From positions 207,299 through 259,417 of the forward strand of contig JAFFTF010000004.1 of assembly GCA_022803075.1 (NCBI GenBank): DNA of 52,119 bases. Direction: 5' to 3'. Below, in pieces: positions 1 through 9,785 of the stretch. A program made the translations under genes and the position numbers. Each line of letters opens with the position of its first letter. The stretch's first letter is position 1. Under the pieces are notes generated by a model. That model searched no databases and was not told where the DNA came from. It saw nothing but the letters and a program-made list of their open reading frames with translations. The DNA is from Micrococcales bacterium 31B (GTDB taxonomy: Bacteria; Actinomycetota; Actinomycetes; Actinomycetales; Dermabacteraceae).

Positions 1-30
1 GAGCAGGGCGTAGTCGAGGTCGCGGTTCAT
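1..30 (-). CDS. Start of an unidentified gene, cut by the window edge
   Basis: An ATG at 28-30 on the minus strand opens a frame reading MNRDLDYALL before the window ends. It overlaps the stop of the upstream GntR regulator by four bases (ATGA), so the two are probably translationally coupled and the truncated gene is a likely target or partner of that regulator. Ten residues are too few to name a function. Confidence 0.5.
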   Translation of the reverse strand, partial: MNRDLDYALL

Positions 31-710
31 CGGTGACCTCCCGCGGGTGCGGGTGCCTCGCCGAGCAGGGCGGTGCGGATGTTGCGCAGGTGTCGCTCGG
101 TCAGGCGGGCCGCGGCGTCGGGGTCGGCGTCGCGAATGGCGGTGACGATCGCGTGATGTTCGGCGTGGTCGTGCTCGCGGTCGTAGTTCAGGCGCGCGAC
201 CTGTTGGGCGCGCGCGTAGATGGTGAGCAGGGATTCGAGGGTTTCACTGAGCGCCCGATTGCGGCTGGCTGCGGCGAGCCGCGTGTGAAAGTTGCGGTCG
301 ACGCCCGCCGACTCGGCCTGGAGCGCGTTCGCGAGCGAGGCGTCGAGGGCCGCCAGCTCACTGTCGCCCCGGCGCTCCGCGGCGAGCCGCGCGATGCCCG
401 GCTCGATGGCGATGCGTGCGTCGAGCAGTTCGGCGGCCGCCACGAGGTCTGCGGGGTCGTAATACGGCCCCGCGAGTATGCGGCGGTCGATGGAGGGGCC
501 GACATAGGTGCCGGACCCGTGCCGTAGTTCGATGGCGTCGGTGGCTTCGAGCCGACGCAGGGCCTCGCGCACCGTGGGTACGGTGACGTCGAATCGCTCG
601 GCGAGGGCGCGGGCGGAGGGCAGTGCCTGCCCCACTTCGAGGTTGTGGTCGCGGATCGTCGCGATGATTTGGCGAGATAGTCGCTCGCTGAGGGTGGTGG
701 CTTCGACCAT
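27..710 (-). CDS. GntR family regulator, FCD (FadR) subfamily
   Basis: A 227-residue transcription regulator. Residues 5-75 form the winged helix typical of GntR proteins (PTVREALRRLEA, then the wing RHGSGTYVG). Residues 85-215 form an all-helical FCD effector domain with the expected D/H, H and H positions (DRNFHTRL, EHHAIVTAI, TERHLRNIR) that usually bind a metal and an organic acid. The ATG is preceded by GGAG at a good distance. It overlaps the next gene downstream by four bases. A palindrome lies just upstream, which suggests autoregulation. The ligand is not evident; the neighbouring broken glycosidase and ROK gene suggest carbon metabolism, but that is inference. Confidence 0.9.
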   Translation of the reverse strand: MVEATTLSERLSRQIIATIRDHNLEVGQALPSARALAERFDVTVPTVREALRRLEATDAIELRHGSGTYVGPSIDRRILAGPYYDPADLVAAAELLDARIAIEPGIARLAAERRGDSELAALDASLANALQAESAGVDRNFHTRLAAASRNRALSETLESLLTIYARAQQVARLNYDREHDHAEHHAIVTAIRDADPDAAARLTERHLRNIRTALLGEAPAPAGGHR

Positions 711-736
711 GGCTGACTCCTTCGTGGGACCGCGGT

Positions 737-755
737 TGATTAAGTCATCTAATCA
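737..755. promoter_or_regulatory. Probable GntR operator
   Basis: TGATTA-N7-TAATCA is a perfect inverted repeat 27 bases upstream of the GntR start. A further TAATCA follows at 758-763, giving a second overlapping arm pair (TTGATTA 736-742 with TAATCAA 758-764). The A/T-rich palindrome stands out in GC-rich DNA and fits the operator style of FadR-like regulators. Its function as autoregulatory site is inferred. Confidence 0.5.
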
Positions 756-791
756 CCTAATCAATCCGGGGTCAAGACTCAATTTTTTGCG

Positions 792-3255
792 TCAGTCCGT
801 CAGCATCGCCGGCTCCAGCTTCACGTGCAGCCCCACTGCGCTCACCGCCGCCGACTCGCCCACCTCAAACCGGTGCTCACCGCCCAAAATCTGCCACGCG
901 GCGTCCATAACCGACCATTCGGCTAGATCGCGTAGGCGCACCTGAATCGTCACCGCGAGGGACTGCAACGCGGCGAGGCGATACTTGGCAAAACCCCACG
1001 AGTCGGCGCGGCGCGTCGCCGCCCGGCGCCGTGACATACACCTGCGGCACGCACGTGCCGACCCGCCGCGAATGATTCGTGAGCAGCACGCGCACGCTGA
1101 TAGGCAGGCCCGAGCCATTGGGCACCTCGACCGCGAGATCCGAGATTTCGATGCGCGCGTACGACAGTCTCTCTCCGAACGTGAACCGTGCGGACAGGCC
1201 GGACGCCGCGTGGTGGCAGTAACCGATCAGGCCCCGTTCCGCGTGGCGCAGAGTGCCGCCGTGGGCGGGGGCCGGCGCCCCAGCCCGCGCCTCCGCCGCC
1301 GCGATAGTTGAAGTAGAGCACTTCGCTCGCCTCGCGGGGAATCGACAGGGGCAGGCGGCCACCGGGGTCGACCGTGCCGAACAGCACCTCCGCGACGGCG
1401 TGGCCCATTTCTTGACCGCCGAACCAGGCGTACAGCAGTCCGTCGACCTCCTCGCTGAAGGGCAGGTCTACCGCGGCCCCGGCGTTGACGACCACTATCG
1501 TGTGGGGGTTCGCGGCGGCCACCTGTCGCACCAGTTCGGCCTGCGCTCCCGGCAGGGCAAACTGCGGTCGGTCGCCTCCCTCCATCTCCCAGTCGGGGCT
1601 CGTGCCGACCACCACCACGGCCACGTCGGCGCGGCGCGCTACATTCACCGCCGTCGCGAGCTGCCTCTCGGGCGCGGGGGCAAGGCCCCCACCCTGACGC
1701 CCACCGTGGCCGACTTCTCGGTGCGGGTCTCCAGATCAATCACCACGGCATACTCGCGGCCAGCGGTGACGTCGAGCGGTCGGCGGAGTTCCTGGGTGCT
1801 GCGCCCGAAGAAATGCGAACCGCCCGGCGCGGCGTCGGCCGAATCGAGCAGCACCTCGCCGTCGATCGTGACCGTGTCGCGGCCCGCCGCAACGAGACCC
1901 AGTGTGTACGTGCCGCTGCTCGCGGGTGACCACGTGAACGAGCAGCGCAGACTGGTCTCGTGCAGCGGAACCTCCTCGAGCGGGCCGCCGATCCACGTGA
2001 GTTCCGTGGTGTCCACCGTTTCGCTGCGTACGAGGGTGCGCTCGGCTCCCTGCAGGTAGTCGAGGCGCGCACCGGGCAGCCCCTCGGGGGTGCGCATCTC
2101 GGCCCGACCCAGCGGGCGCGTGAAGCGGTCGATCGAGCAGCCCTCGGCGTGCACTACTTCGGTGTCGGGAGCAACCGCGGCGCGGATGCCGTCGAGCACG
2201 CTCACCGCGTAGGGGGCGTTGACGCGCGCCAAACCCCCGCCCTGAATCTGCGTGCGGGCCGCATTGGGGCCGATCACGGCGATGCTGCGCAGCTTCTCGG
2301 CAGCGAGGGGCAGGGCTCCCGAGTTGCGCAATAGCACCAGCGACTCGTGGCCGAGCCGCCGCACGGGCCGCTGATCGCTGGCCTCGTTGGCGGACGACTC
2401 CGGCCCGGGCGCACCCCGAAGCGCGCCCGTGCGCCGCGCGAGGCGCAGTACGCGAAGCGCCTTGTCGTCAAGGTGCTCGACGGCCTCGACGGCCTCGAGC
2501 AGATGCTCGCCAAAGTAGTCGGGCGGCCCCGGCATCTCGAGGTCGAGGCCCGCCCGCGCCGCCGCGGCCACCGAGTTCACGCCACCCCAATCCGAGATCA
2601 CAACCCCGTCGAAGCTCCATTCGCCCTTCAGTACCTCGCCGATCAGCCACGGGTGCGCCGAACAGTACGTGCCGTTCAGCTTGCTGTATGCCGTCATGAT
2701 CGCCCACGCTCCCGCGTCGCGCACGGCCCGTTCGAAGGCACCAAAAAAACCTCGCGCAGGGTCGCCTCGTCGGCCACGACATCGACGTTTTCGCGTTCAA
2801 TCTCGTAATCGTTGGCCACGAGATGTTTAGGAACCGCCGCCACCCCCTGGCCTTGCAAGCCGCGAACGTACCCCACCGCGAGGCTGCCGACCAGGTGGAG
2901 GTCCTCGCCAAAGCTCGCAAAGTTGCGTCCGCCCAGGGGTAGCGGTGCAGGTTCAGGGTGGGGCCGAGCAGAGCGCGGGCCTGCTTGCGGCGGGCCTCGC
3001 GGGCCAGCGCCCGCCCCATGTCAAAGGCGAGTTCGACGTCGAACGTCGCGCCGAGGGCTGAACCACAGGGAAACACACCGACTGCGTGCCCTGAAAGTGA
3101 TCTCCGCGTGCGCCGTGGGAGCCGTCCGTCAGTTTCAGCGGGTATACCCCCGCCGCGGGAATCGCGGGAGTGCGCCACGGGCCCTCCCCCGAGGTCAGCA
3201 GTGCCTTCTGCGCGAGCGAAAGCGAGGTCAGCACCTCATCGGGGGAGCGCTTCAT
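792..3255 (-). pseudogene. GH3 family beta-glucosidase-like gene with six frameshifts
   Basis: Joining seven segments in changing frames rebuilds a full-length glycoside hydrolase family 3 protein. It starts MKRSPDEVLTS at 3255, runs through GPTLNLHRYP, VANDYEIERENVD and VISDWGG (the catalytic nucleophile Asp), a PA14-like insertion (residues coded around 1740-2070), then the C-terminal half with GGDRPQFALPG and GERLSYARIE, and ends near 792. Frame changes fall near 3065, 2930, 2740, 1670, 1300 and 1025. Most look like loss of one base in short runs; the last looks like a gain. The start overlaps the end of the ROK gene by 20 bases. Since neighbouring genes are intact, I read this as a recent pseudogene; clustered sequencing error is the alternative. 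Confidence 0.85.
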
Positions 3256-4459
3256 CCGATACCTTCCCCTCGGGGGCCGGCGCGACAATCGCGCGCGACT
3301 CCGCGAGCACCGAAAAATCGAGGGGCACCAGGCCCAGCACGGCGCGCATTCGGTCGCCGCCAAGCAACTCCGACCGCTCAACGACCACGCCCGCGGCGGG
3401 TCGAATCACGCCCCGCCGCAGTTCGTCGCGCGCCGCGTCGAGGTAGAGGGGCGACAACTCGGCCAGCGGGCCGCCGACGATAATGTGGCTCGGATTCAGC
3501 ACGTTGCACACCTGCGCGAGCACCCGTCCCAGGGCAAGGCCCGCGTCGCGCAGCACGCGGCACACCGCCCGGTCTCCCGCCGCCCCCAGGGCCGCAATCT
3601 CGCGCAGCGACGCCTCGCCCACGAACGACTCCAACTGCAGTTTGATCGCATCGCTGCTGGCCACGGTGTGCAGGCAGCCGCGACTGCCGCACCAGCACAG
3701 CGCGCCCGCGGGGTCGACGCTCACGTGCGCGATCTCGCCCGCGCTCGCGGCCGCCCCCCGATACAGGGCGCCGTTCACCACGAGGCCCGCGCCGATGCCG
3801 CTGCCCGCGAGCACGTACACGAAGTTGTCGAGGCCGCGGCCTGCACCCCAGCGCAGTTCGGCCTGGGCGGCCGCGTTGGCATCGTTGTCGAGATAGGTGC
3901 GGACGCCCAGCTGGCCCGTGAGCGCCTGCGCCAGCTTGGGTCCGGTCCACCCGGGCACGGCGGGGCGTGACCGCACCGAGCGGTGTTCCTCCCCGGCGGG
4001 GCTCGGCATGCTGATGCCGATGCCGACAAGGCGGTCCATGTCGAGGCCCGCTTCGCGGACGACCTCGCTCAGGGCGGCGGCGATCGCGAACGCCGCGCTG
4101 GGTTTGTCGGTCTCGCACACGTTCGGCACGACTCCCTCGGCGAGGATCCGGTGGTCGAGGTCGGAGACGGCGACGCGCGTACGGCATTGCCCGACGGCGA
4201 CCGCCGCGAACCCGCCCAACGCATGGTTGAGCGCTACGAACCGCCCGCGGCGTCCCGCCCCCACCTGCTCGCCGTCGATCTCGCGCACGAGCTGCGCACG
4301 CCGGGCCTCGGCCACGATGGCCGAGACCGTGGAGGTGGACAGGCCCGACTGGCGGGCGATGTCGGCCTGGCGCAGGGGGCCGTCGCGGTGCAGGGCGCCG
4401 AGCACGAGGGTGCGGTTGGAGCGGGCGAGCGCTTCGAGCGCGCCGTCGCGTGTGGTCAT
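3236..4459 (-). CDS. ROK family transcriptional regulator
   Basis: About 407 residues. An N-terminal winged helix (ALARSNRTLVLGALHRDGPLRQADIARQ in two parts, roughly residues 8-60) is followed by a sugar-kinase-like ROK domain. The zinc-site region is visible as CWCGSRGCLH, where the family usually has Glu after the last Cys-Leu. VLAGSGIGAGLV is a phosphate-binding loop. I chose the ATG at 4457-4459 because the helix-turn-helix begins right after it and GGGAG lies upstream; the open frame extends further but without homology. The gene overlaps the broken GH3 gene by 20 bases, so it probably controlled that glycosidase in response to a sugar. Confidence 0.9.
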   Translation of the reverse strand: MTTRDGALEALARSNRTLVLGALHRDGPLRQADIARQSGLSTSTVSAIVAEARRAQLVREIDGEQVGAGRRGRFVALNHALGGFAAVAVGQCRTRVAVSDLDHRILAEGVVPNVCETDKPSAAFAIAAALSEVVREAGLDMDRLVGIGISMPSPAGEEHRSVRSRPAVPGWTGPKLAQALTGQLGVRTYLDNDANAAAQAELRWGAGRGLDNFVYVLAGSGIGAGLVVNGALYRGAAASAGEIAHVSVDPAGALCWCGSRGCLHTVASSDAIKLQLESFVGEASLREIAALGAAGDRAVCRVLRDAGLALGRVLAQVCNVLNPSHIIVGGPLAELSPLYLDAARDELRRGVIRPAAGVVVERSELLGGDRMRAVLGLVPLDFSVLAESRAIVAPAPEGKVSDEALPR

Positions 4460-4615
4460 GTGAGGCTCCCGTGCTGCTATTTGCGCAGTGCATCTGATCT
4501 TGCCGACTCTAGGACAAAAATCTATGCGAAAGTAGCAAAATGGCAAAATTCGGCCGAACTTCGGACAAAAAATCCGGTACGGTGCGGCAACCCGCCGCGG
4601 AGCGTCAGACGGCCG
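4460..4615. promoter_or_regulatory. ROK promoter region with repeats
   Basis: This A/T-enriched gap between glycerate kinase and the ROK gene contains a perfect palindrome TTCGGCCGAA (4549-4558) and two direct copies of GGACAAAAA (4512 and 4563). The arrangement fits an operator region for the ROK regulator. The palindrome could instead form part of the glycerate kinase terminator. I cannot place the -10 and -35 boxes with confidence. Confidence 0.3.
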
Positions 4616-5818
4616 TCACGCAGCCGTCGACATACTGCACCCCAGCAAGACGAGGCGCATCGCGCGCTCCGTCGCGTTAGCCACCAGTTCGGCGGCCTGC
4701 TCAATCGCATTCGCGAGGTCCATGGGAATCGGAATAATGCCCATCACCGCGTCAATACCAATGTCATGCACATCGGTCGCGCCCACGCCGATGCTGCCCG
4801 CGAGCGCCACTACCGGCTTGCCCTGCAGCTTCGCGCGGCGAGCCACCTCGGCGGGAATCTTGCCCTGCGGCGTCTGATAGTCCACCGCGCCTTCGGCCGT
4901 CAGCACCATGTCCGATTTCTCCAGCAGAGCGTCGAACTGCATGCCGCTCAACTCGCCATCCATGAGTACCGTAAAACGACTCTCCAGCCGCGCCCCGCAC
5001 ACCGCCAACAGCGCCGCACCCAGGCCACCCGAGGCGCCCGTACCGCCGCCGAGACGCACATCCGCCTCGCCAATCTGCTCCGAACATTCGCGCTCCAGCA
5101 GGTCAGCCCAGCCGTCGAGCGCACTCGACAGCGTCTCCACCTGCTCGCTGGTGGCGCCCTTTTGCGGGCCGAACACGCGAGCCACGCCGCGCGGCCCGGT
5201 CAACACGTTGTGGATATTGCAGGCCACCACGATCTCGCACTCGCGCACCCGCGGATCAAGACCCGAGAGGTCAAGCGAGCGCGCCCGCGCTAGTTCCGCG
5301 CCGCCCGCACCAATCTCGGCGCCCGCGGCGTCAAGAATGCGGCCACCAAGGGCCTGCACGAGGCCCGCGCCACCGTCACTCGTGCCCGAGTCACCGCAGC
5401 CGATCAGCAATCGGGTGGCCCCCGCGTCCAGGGCCGCCAAGATCAATTCGCCGACCCCGCGCGTTGTCGTTGCCGTCGGGTCGCGCAGCTCGCGGGGGAC
5501 CAGGCGCAGGCCCGCCGCCGCGGCCATCTCGATGACCGCCGTGCCCCGCACCGAGCTTCCGAGCAGCGCAAAGTGACTCTCGACGGGCGTACCCACGGGG
5601 CCCGTCACGGTGCGCCGCACGAGCCGACCACCCGTCGACTGCGCGAGCGACACGGCCGTGCCCTCGCCGCCGTCCACCATGGGAACGGTATACACGACCG
5701 CGCCCGGGAGGGCCCGGCGGATGCCGCGCGCCATGGCGTCGGCCACCTGCGCCGAATCGAGGCTTTCCTTGAAGCCGCTCGGCGCGAGCAAAATGCGGTG
5801 AGGAATGGTGATGGTCAT
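4616..5818 (-). CDS. Glycerate kinase (GK-I family)
   Basis: This 400-residue cytoplasmic enzyme phosphorylates glycerate, feeding it into lower glycolysis. The whole length matches the GK-I family: LLAPSGFKESLDS near the N-terminus, VPMVDGGEGT, IGCGDSGTSDGGAG in the middle, VFGPQKGA, and TAEGAVDYQTPQGK with the conserved Asp/Gln region near the C-terminus. The ATG is preceded by AAGGA. It sits 33 bases downstream of an SLC13-type transporter, so uptake of an organic acid and its phosphorylation are probably co-expressed, under the two-component genes upstream. The exact product (2- or 3-phosphoglycerate) cannot be read from sequence. Confidence 0.92.
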   Translation of the reverse strand: MTITIPHRILLAPSGFKESLDSAQVADAMARGIRRALPGAVVYTVPMVDGGEGTAVSLAQSTGGRLVRRTVTGPVGTPVESHFALLGSSVRGTAVIEMAAAAGLRLVPRELRDPTATTTRGVGELILAALDAGATRLLIGCGDSGTSDGGAGLVQALGGRILDAAGAEIGAGGAELARARSLDLSGLDPRVRECEIVVACNIHNVLTGPRGVARVFGPQKGATSEQVETLSSALDGWADLLERECSEQIGEADVRLGGGTGASGGLGAALLAVCGARLESRFTVLMDGELSGMQFDALLEKSDMVLTAEGAVDYQTPQGKIPAEVARRAKLQGKPVVALAGSIGVGATDVHDIGIDAVMGIIPIPMDLANAIEQAAELVANATERAMRLVLLGCSMSTAA

Positions 5819-5851
5819 GAGGAATCCTTCGGGACGGAGCGAAAACGTGAA

Positions 5852-7390
5852 TTACAGGGGCATGCCGAGCAGGGGCCACACGACATAGGAGAAACCCAAG
5901 ACCAGGGCGATCATGAGTGGCGCGAGGGCAATCGACAGCCTGCGCAGGTGTTCGGGGCGGTACGTCTCCACCCCGTCGATATCGGAGAACAGAGCTACCG
6001 GCTTGGCCGAAGACGGCAACGTGTGGCAGAAGCCAGCCGCCGCGGTCGACGCGAACGCCGCCGCAACGGGCGAGATGCCTGCCGCAGGGGCGAGCGCCAC
6101 CACGATGGGCACGAGCACCGAGCTGCGGGCGCTGCGTGACTGAATCACGAGGTGGGCGAGGGTCGACACCACGATCACGGCCAACACGAAGACGAGCGGC
6201 CCCGTGCTGCCGAGGGCCCCGAAGGCTTTGCCTGCGACCCATTCCGCCGCCCCCGAGGTAATCAGGGCATCGCCCAGCGCGAGGGTCGCGGCCATGAACA
6301 GCAGCAGCGACCACGGCACCGACTTCAGAGTCTTCTTGAGCGAGGTGGAACCGTAGCGAGGCGAAGTCGTGATGAGCGCGCCGATCAGCGCGACGAGTGC
6401 GGGGTCGACTCCGTGCAGGGGCTCGGCGCACCACAGGGCCACCACGGTTGCGAGAATCAACGCCGCGCGACCCTCGCGCACGCTCAGCGGGCCCGTGATG
6501 CGCAGCGTGGTGCCCTCCTGCAGGTCGTCGATGGTCACCGAGATGGGCTCGCGACGATCCGCGCGGGTAGAAAACATGCGCAGCACCAGCTCGGCGGCGA
6601 GGTGACTCGACACCACGGCGAGGGGCAGGCCGAGGATCATCCAGCGCACAAAATCGATGCCCTCGCCCGTGGCCGTCTCGAGCACGCGTGACGTCACGAG
6701 GTGCGCGCCCGCGCCGAGCAGCGACGCCACCGCTGACAGCAAAATCACGGTGGGGAACACGAGGGCCAACACGAGAACGCTGCGCCGGTGGCGTCCGCCC
6801 CATTTCTCGTGGCTGAGCACCTGCGCCAGCGCGAGAAACACGGGGAGCGTGAGGGCCGCGCGGCCCGAGGTCGAGGGCACCGCGAACGCCGTGATCACGA
6901 GCGCCGCCGTACACAGGTGGGTGAGGCTGCGAATGCTGCGCGCGGCCGTGATGAGCCACGCCGCGGCGCGCACCGCGAGTCCCGAATCGGTGACCCCCGC
7001 GGCGATCACGAACGCCGCCACGAGCAGCCACACGGTGTCGTCGCCGAGGGTGCCGAAGAGAGTGTCGCTGCCGACGATGCCAAGCAACGCGAGCGCGACT
7101 CCCGCGGCGAGCGCCACGTACGTGTCATCGATCTTCGTGAAGATCCAGGCCCACACGGAGAGCGCGAACACGATCAGCGTCGTGCGGCCCGACTCGCCGA
7201 GTTGCCCCGCGGCGGGGGAGACGCCGCCCGACGGCAAATGCCACACCGCCGCCACGATGGCGATGAGCGCGAGGGTCGCGATCACGTAGCGGCGCTGCAC
7301 GCGCGGCAGGCGGCGGGGACGCTCCGGTGCAGGGGCGGGCGCCGGAGGTGCGGTGCGGTAGCTCACGCGCGGGGTCGCGGGGGTACTCAC
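5852..7390 (-). CDS. SLC13/DASS-type anion permease
   Basis: About 512 residues with a Pro-rich cytoplasmic N-terminus (residues 10-35) and roughly 12 hydrophobic segments. The paired family motifs appear in altered form: PSTSGRAALTLPV in the first half and SRSARSSVLVPIVVAL in the second, where classical members have SNT motifs, so the cation or substrate may differ. I chose the GTG at 7390 because it overlaps the response regulator stop as GTGA; the longer open frame runs into that gene. Placed directly before glycerate kinase, it may import glycerate or a related carboxylate. That substrate is inference from the neighbour only. Confidence 0.85.
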   Translation of the reverse strand: MSTPATPRVSYRTAPPAPAPAPERPRRLPRVQRRYVIATLALIAIVAAVWHLPSGGVSPAAGQLGESGRTTLIVFALSVWAWIFTKIDDTYVALAAGVALALLGIVGSDTLFGTLGDDTVWLLVAAFVIAAGVTDSGLAVRAAAWLITAARSIRSLTHLCTAALVITAFAVPSTSGRAALTLPVFLALAQVLSHEKWGGRHRRSVLVLALVFPTVILLSAVASLLGAGAHLVTSRVLETATGEGIDFVRWMILGLPLAVVSSHLAAELVLRMFSTRADRREPISVTIDDLQEGTTLRITGPLSVREGRAALILATVVALWCAEPLHGVDPALVALIGALITTSPRYGSTSLKKTLKSVPWSLLLFMAATLALGDALITSGAAEWVAGKAFGALGSTGPLVFVLAVIVVSTLAHLVIQSRSARSSVLVPIVVALAPAAGISPVAAAFASTAAAGFCHTLPSSAKPVALFSDIDGVETYRPEHLRRLSIALAPLMIALVLGFSYVVWPLLGMPL

Positions 7391-8061
7391 AGCGCCTCCA
7401 GTCGGTAGCCGAGACCGCGCACGGTCGCGATGCGCTGGTCGCCGATCTTTCGGCGCAGCGTCTTGATGAACACCTCGACCACATTCGAGGAGGGGTCGTA
7501 ATCGATGCCCCACACGCGGTCGAGCAATTGTTCGCGCGAGACCACGTGACCGGCATTGAGCATGAGCATCTCGAGCACGGAAACCTCGCGGGCCGTGAGG
7601 TCGACGACGAGGTCATCCTCGGTGGCGCTACCCGTGACGCGACGAGAGCGCAGGTCGAGGCTGAGGCCCGCCGCGTCGAGCAGGTCGGGCTCGGCGGAGC
7701 GAATGTCTTGCAGGCGCAGCTTCACGCGTGCGAGCAGTTCGGCGAACTCAAACGGCTTGGTCATGTAGTCATTAGCACCGCCCTCGAGGCCGGCCACGCG
7801 GTCGGTGACGGAGTCGCGCGCGGTCAACACGATCACGGGCGTCGATACGCGCTCGGCACGTAGCCGCTGCAAGACCTCAAACCCCGTGAGCCGGGGAAGG
7901 CCAACATCGAGCACGAGCAGGTCGAACGCGCCGGTGCGGGCGAGCAGCAGGGCCGTCTCTCCGTTATCGGCGATGGTCGTGAGAAAACCGGCTGAGCGCA
8001 GGCCCTTCTCGACGAACGAGGCGATTTTCGGCTCGTCCTCCGCGATCAGGATGTGCGTCAT
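7387..8061 (-). CDS. OmpR/PhoB-type response regulator
   Basis: A 224-residue regulator. The receiver domain (1-115) has the acidic pocket EDE, the phospho-acceptor Asp in LLVLDVGLPR near residue 52, and the KPF lysine near 101. The C-terminal winged helix (130-222) shows LTAREVSVLEMLM, VVSREQLLDRVWG and TVRGLGYRL. Its ATG overlaps the kinase stop by four bases and its stop overlaps the transporter start by four bases. This makes one coupled unit and predicts that it controls the transporter and glycerate kinase genes as well as itself. Confidence 0.95.
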   Translation of the reverse strand: MTHILIAEDEPKIASFVEKGLRSAGFLTTIADNGETALLLARTGAFDLLVLDVGLPRLTGFEVLQRLRAERVSTPVIVLTARDSVTDRVAGLEGGANDYMTKPFEFAELLARVKLRLQDIRSAEPDLLDAAGLSLDLRSRRVTGSATEDDLVVDLTAREVSVLEMLMLNAGHVVSREQLLDRVWGIDYDPSSNVVEVFIKTLRRKIGDQRIATVRGLGYRLEAL

Positions 8062-9785
8062 GATGACTCCGTGGTGGTGCGATCCGGGGTGAAGAGGTCA
8101 CGCAGCGTGGTGCGGCGCTGGGGGGTTGGATCGTTGTCGAGGTCGATTTCATCCTCATCGTCGTCCTCGATCTGAGCGACGCGGGGCGCCCCGACCGGCA
8201 AAACGAGACCGAAGGTGGCGCCCTGGCCGGGCACCGAATCGACGTAGGCCGAGCCCTGGTGCCCATCCGCGATGGCCCGCACGATGGCGAGACCGAGGCC
8301 GGCGCCGCTGCGCTGACCCGAGGTTCGTTCGGAGGTGCCGCGCGCGAATCGACCAAAAATGTGGTGCACCTCGTCCGCCGAGACGCCCGGACCGGTATCG
8401 GTCACGGTGAGTTGCACGGACTGGTGGCCGTTCGCTTCGGTAATGAAGCGACTCGCCACCCGAATCTCGTCTCCCGCCTGCGTATGCTGCACCGCATTGT
8501 GCGCGAGCTGCAGCATTGCCTGCGTGACGCGCTGTGCATCGAGGCGCGCCTCGCCCTCGGCGACGTGCGTGAGCACCCATTTGCGGTCGCCCAGCGCCTG
8601 CACCTTGGCGTCGATGTCGAGCGTGAGCTCGGCGACGTCAACGGGCTCGCCGATCTGGATGAAATCGGGACGCTCCGACTTCGAGAGCGCCAACAGGTCG
8701 CTCACGATGCGGCTCATGCGATCGAGTTCTTGGTTGACGAGGGTCATGGTTGCCGTGCGCTCGGCGGGGTCATCCGAGAGCAATTCGAGATGCCCACGGA
8801 TAATCGTTATAGGCGTGCGCAGCTCGTGGCTCGCATCGTCGATGAACCGCTGCTCGGTAGTGAATGCATTCTCGAGGCGGTCGAGCATGGCATTGAACGT
8901 GACGGCGAGGTCGGCCAGGTCGTCTCTGCCGTGCACGGGGATGCGCCGGCTCAGGTCGTCCTGCGAGATCTCGGCGGCCGTGCGGCGCATGGTGCGAATG
9001 GGCAGCAGAATCTGCCCCGCGACGACCCAACCCACAATGCCGGGCACGACCAGGGCGCCCAGCGCCACCCAGATCATGAGTTTGGTCTGGTCTCTGACCT
9101 GCTCGGAGGCGGGCTTGGTGAACTCGCCGATGATCAGCGAACCCGTGTCGCTCGGCGACGTGGAGACGTTGACTCTCGCCCAGCGGAACTCGCCTTCTGG
9201 GGTCTCAAAGACGCCTGAGGTCTTGGATGAGAACTCGGCGAGTGCCTGATCGTCGCTCACCACGTCATAGGCGGTGGGTACCCGGGGGCCGGTGACCGTG
9301 CGAATCTCGCTGCCGTCGCCGACGACGCCGAGCATGATCTCGCCGAGCCCCGCGCGCTGCCGACGGAGGAACACGTCGATCATCGGTTCGACCGACGTGA
9401 AGGGCTGTGCCGTTTCGGGGTTGACATCCTCGCTCACAAACTGGCGAAACTCGCTGATCTCCTGCGCGATATCGGTGTTCGACTCGTGCGCCACCTCGGC
9501 CATCTGGACGCTGTGAACTGTGACGACGAGGGCCGCGAAGCCGATCGCCGTAGTGGCCAGCAGCCAGCCCAGAATCCGCAGCCGCGCGGAGACCCGACTG
9601 CCCAGGTCTGCGGAGTGGGCAGTGTGCGTGGGTCGTTGGGAGTCATTCTCTGCCGCCGAGACTGGCGGTGCCACTGGCGGCGCGGCCGGGGGCTGAGTAG
9701 CGGTCGCCACGTCGTCTAAGTCTGTGTCGAGAACGGGAACGGGGGCCGTGGGGGTCCGAGATTCGAGGGCGCGAGAATTAGTCAT
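8058..9785 (-). CDS. Sensor histidine kinase
   Basis: About 575 residues. A Pro/Ala/Asp-rich cytoplasmic N-terminus leads to a first membrane segment (around 65-90), an extracytoplasmic sensor of about 140 residues, a second membrane segment, a HAMP linker, the dimerisation box DASHELRTPIT, and an ATPase domain with HNAVQH, DTGPGVS and GAGLGLAIV. An acidic stretch rich in Asp/Glu precedes the end. I chose the ATG at 9783-9785, which overlaps the Asp-rich protein gene by eight bases; the open frame upstream of that is low-complexity antisense of the Asp codons. The sensor shares no motif I can name, so the signal is unknown. Confidence 0.93.
   Translation of the reverse strand: MTNSRALESRTPTAPVPVLDTDLDDVATATQPPAAPPVAPPVSAAENDSQRPTHTAHSADLGSRVSARLRILGWLLATTAIGFAALVVTVHSVQMAEVAHESNTDIAQEISEFRQFVSEDVNPETAQPFTSVEPMIDVFLRRQRAGLGEIMLGVVGDGSEIRTVTGPRVPTAYDVVSDDQALAEFSSKTSGVFETPEGEFRWARVNVSTSPSDTGSLIIGEFTKPASEQVRDQTKLMIWVALGALVVPGIVGWVVAGQILLPIRTMRRTAAEISQDDLSRRIPVHGRDDLADLAVTFNAMLDRLENAFTTEQRFIDDASHELRTPITIIRGHLELLSDDPAERTATMTLVNQELDRMSRIVSDLLALSKSERPDFIQIGEPVDVAELTLDIDAKVQALGDRKWVLTHVAEGEARLDAQRVTQAMLQLAHNAVQHTQAGDEIRVASRFITEANGHQSVQLTVTDTGPGVSADEVHHIFGRFARGTSERTSGQRSGAGLGLAIVRAIADGHQGSAYVDSVPGQGATFGLVLPVGAPRVAQIEDDDEDEIDLDNDPTPQRRTTLRDLFTPDRTTTESS

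Noticed and set aside
7318-7331. Match to the dispersed repeat core (GGACGCTCCGGTG) near the start of the SLC13-type gene
   Set aside because: It lies inside the Pro/Arg-rich coding region with no inverted right arm; a chance match in coding sequence is likely. A similar partial match at about 10991 is also coding.
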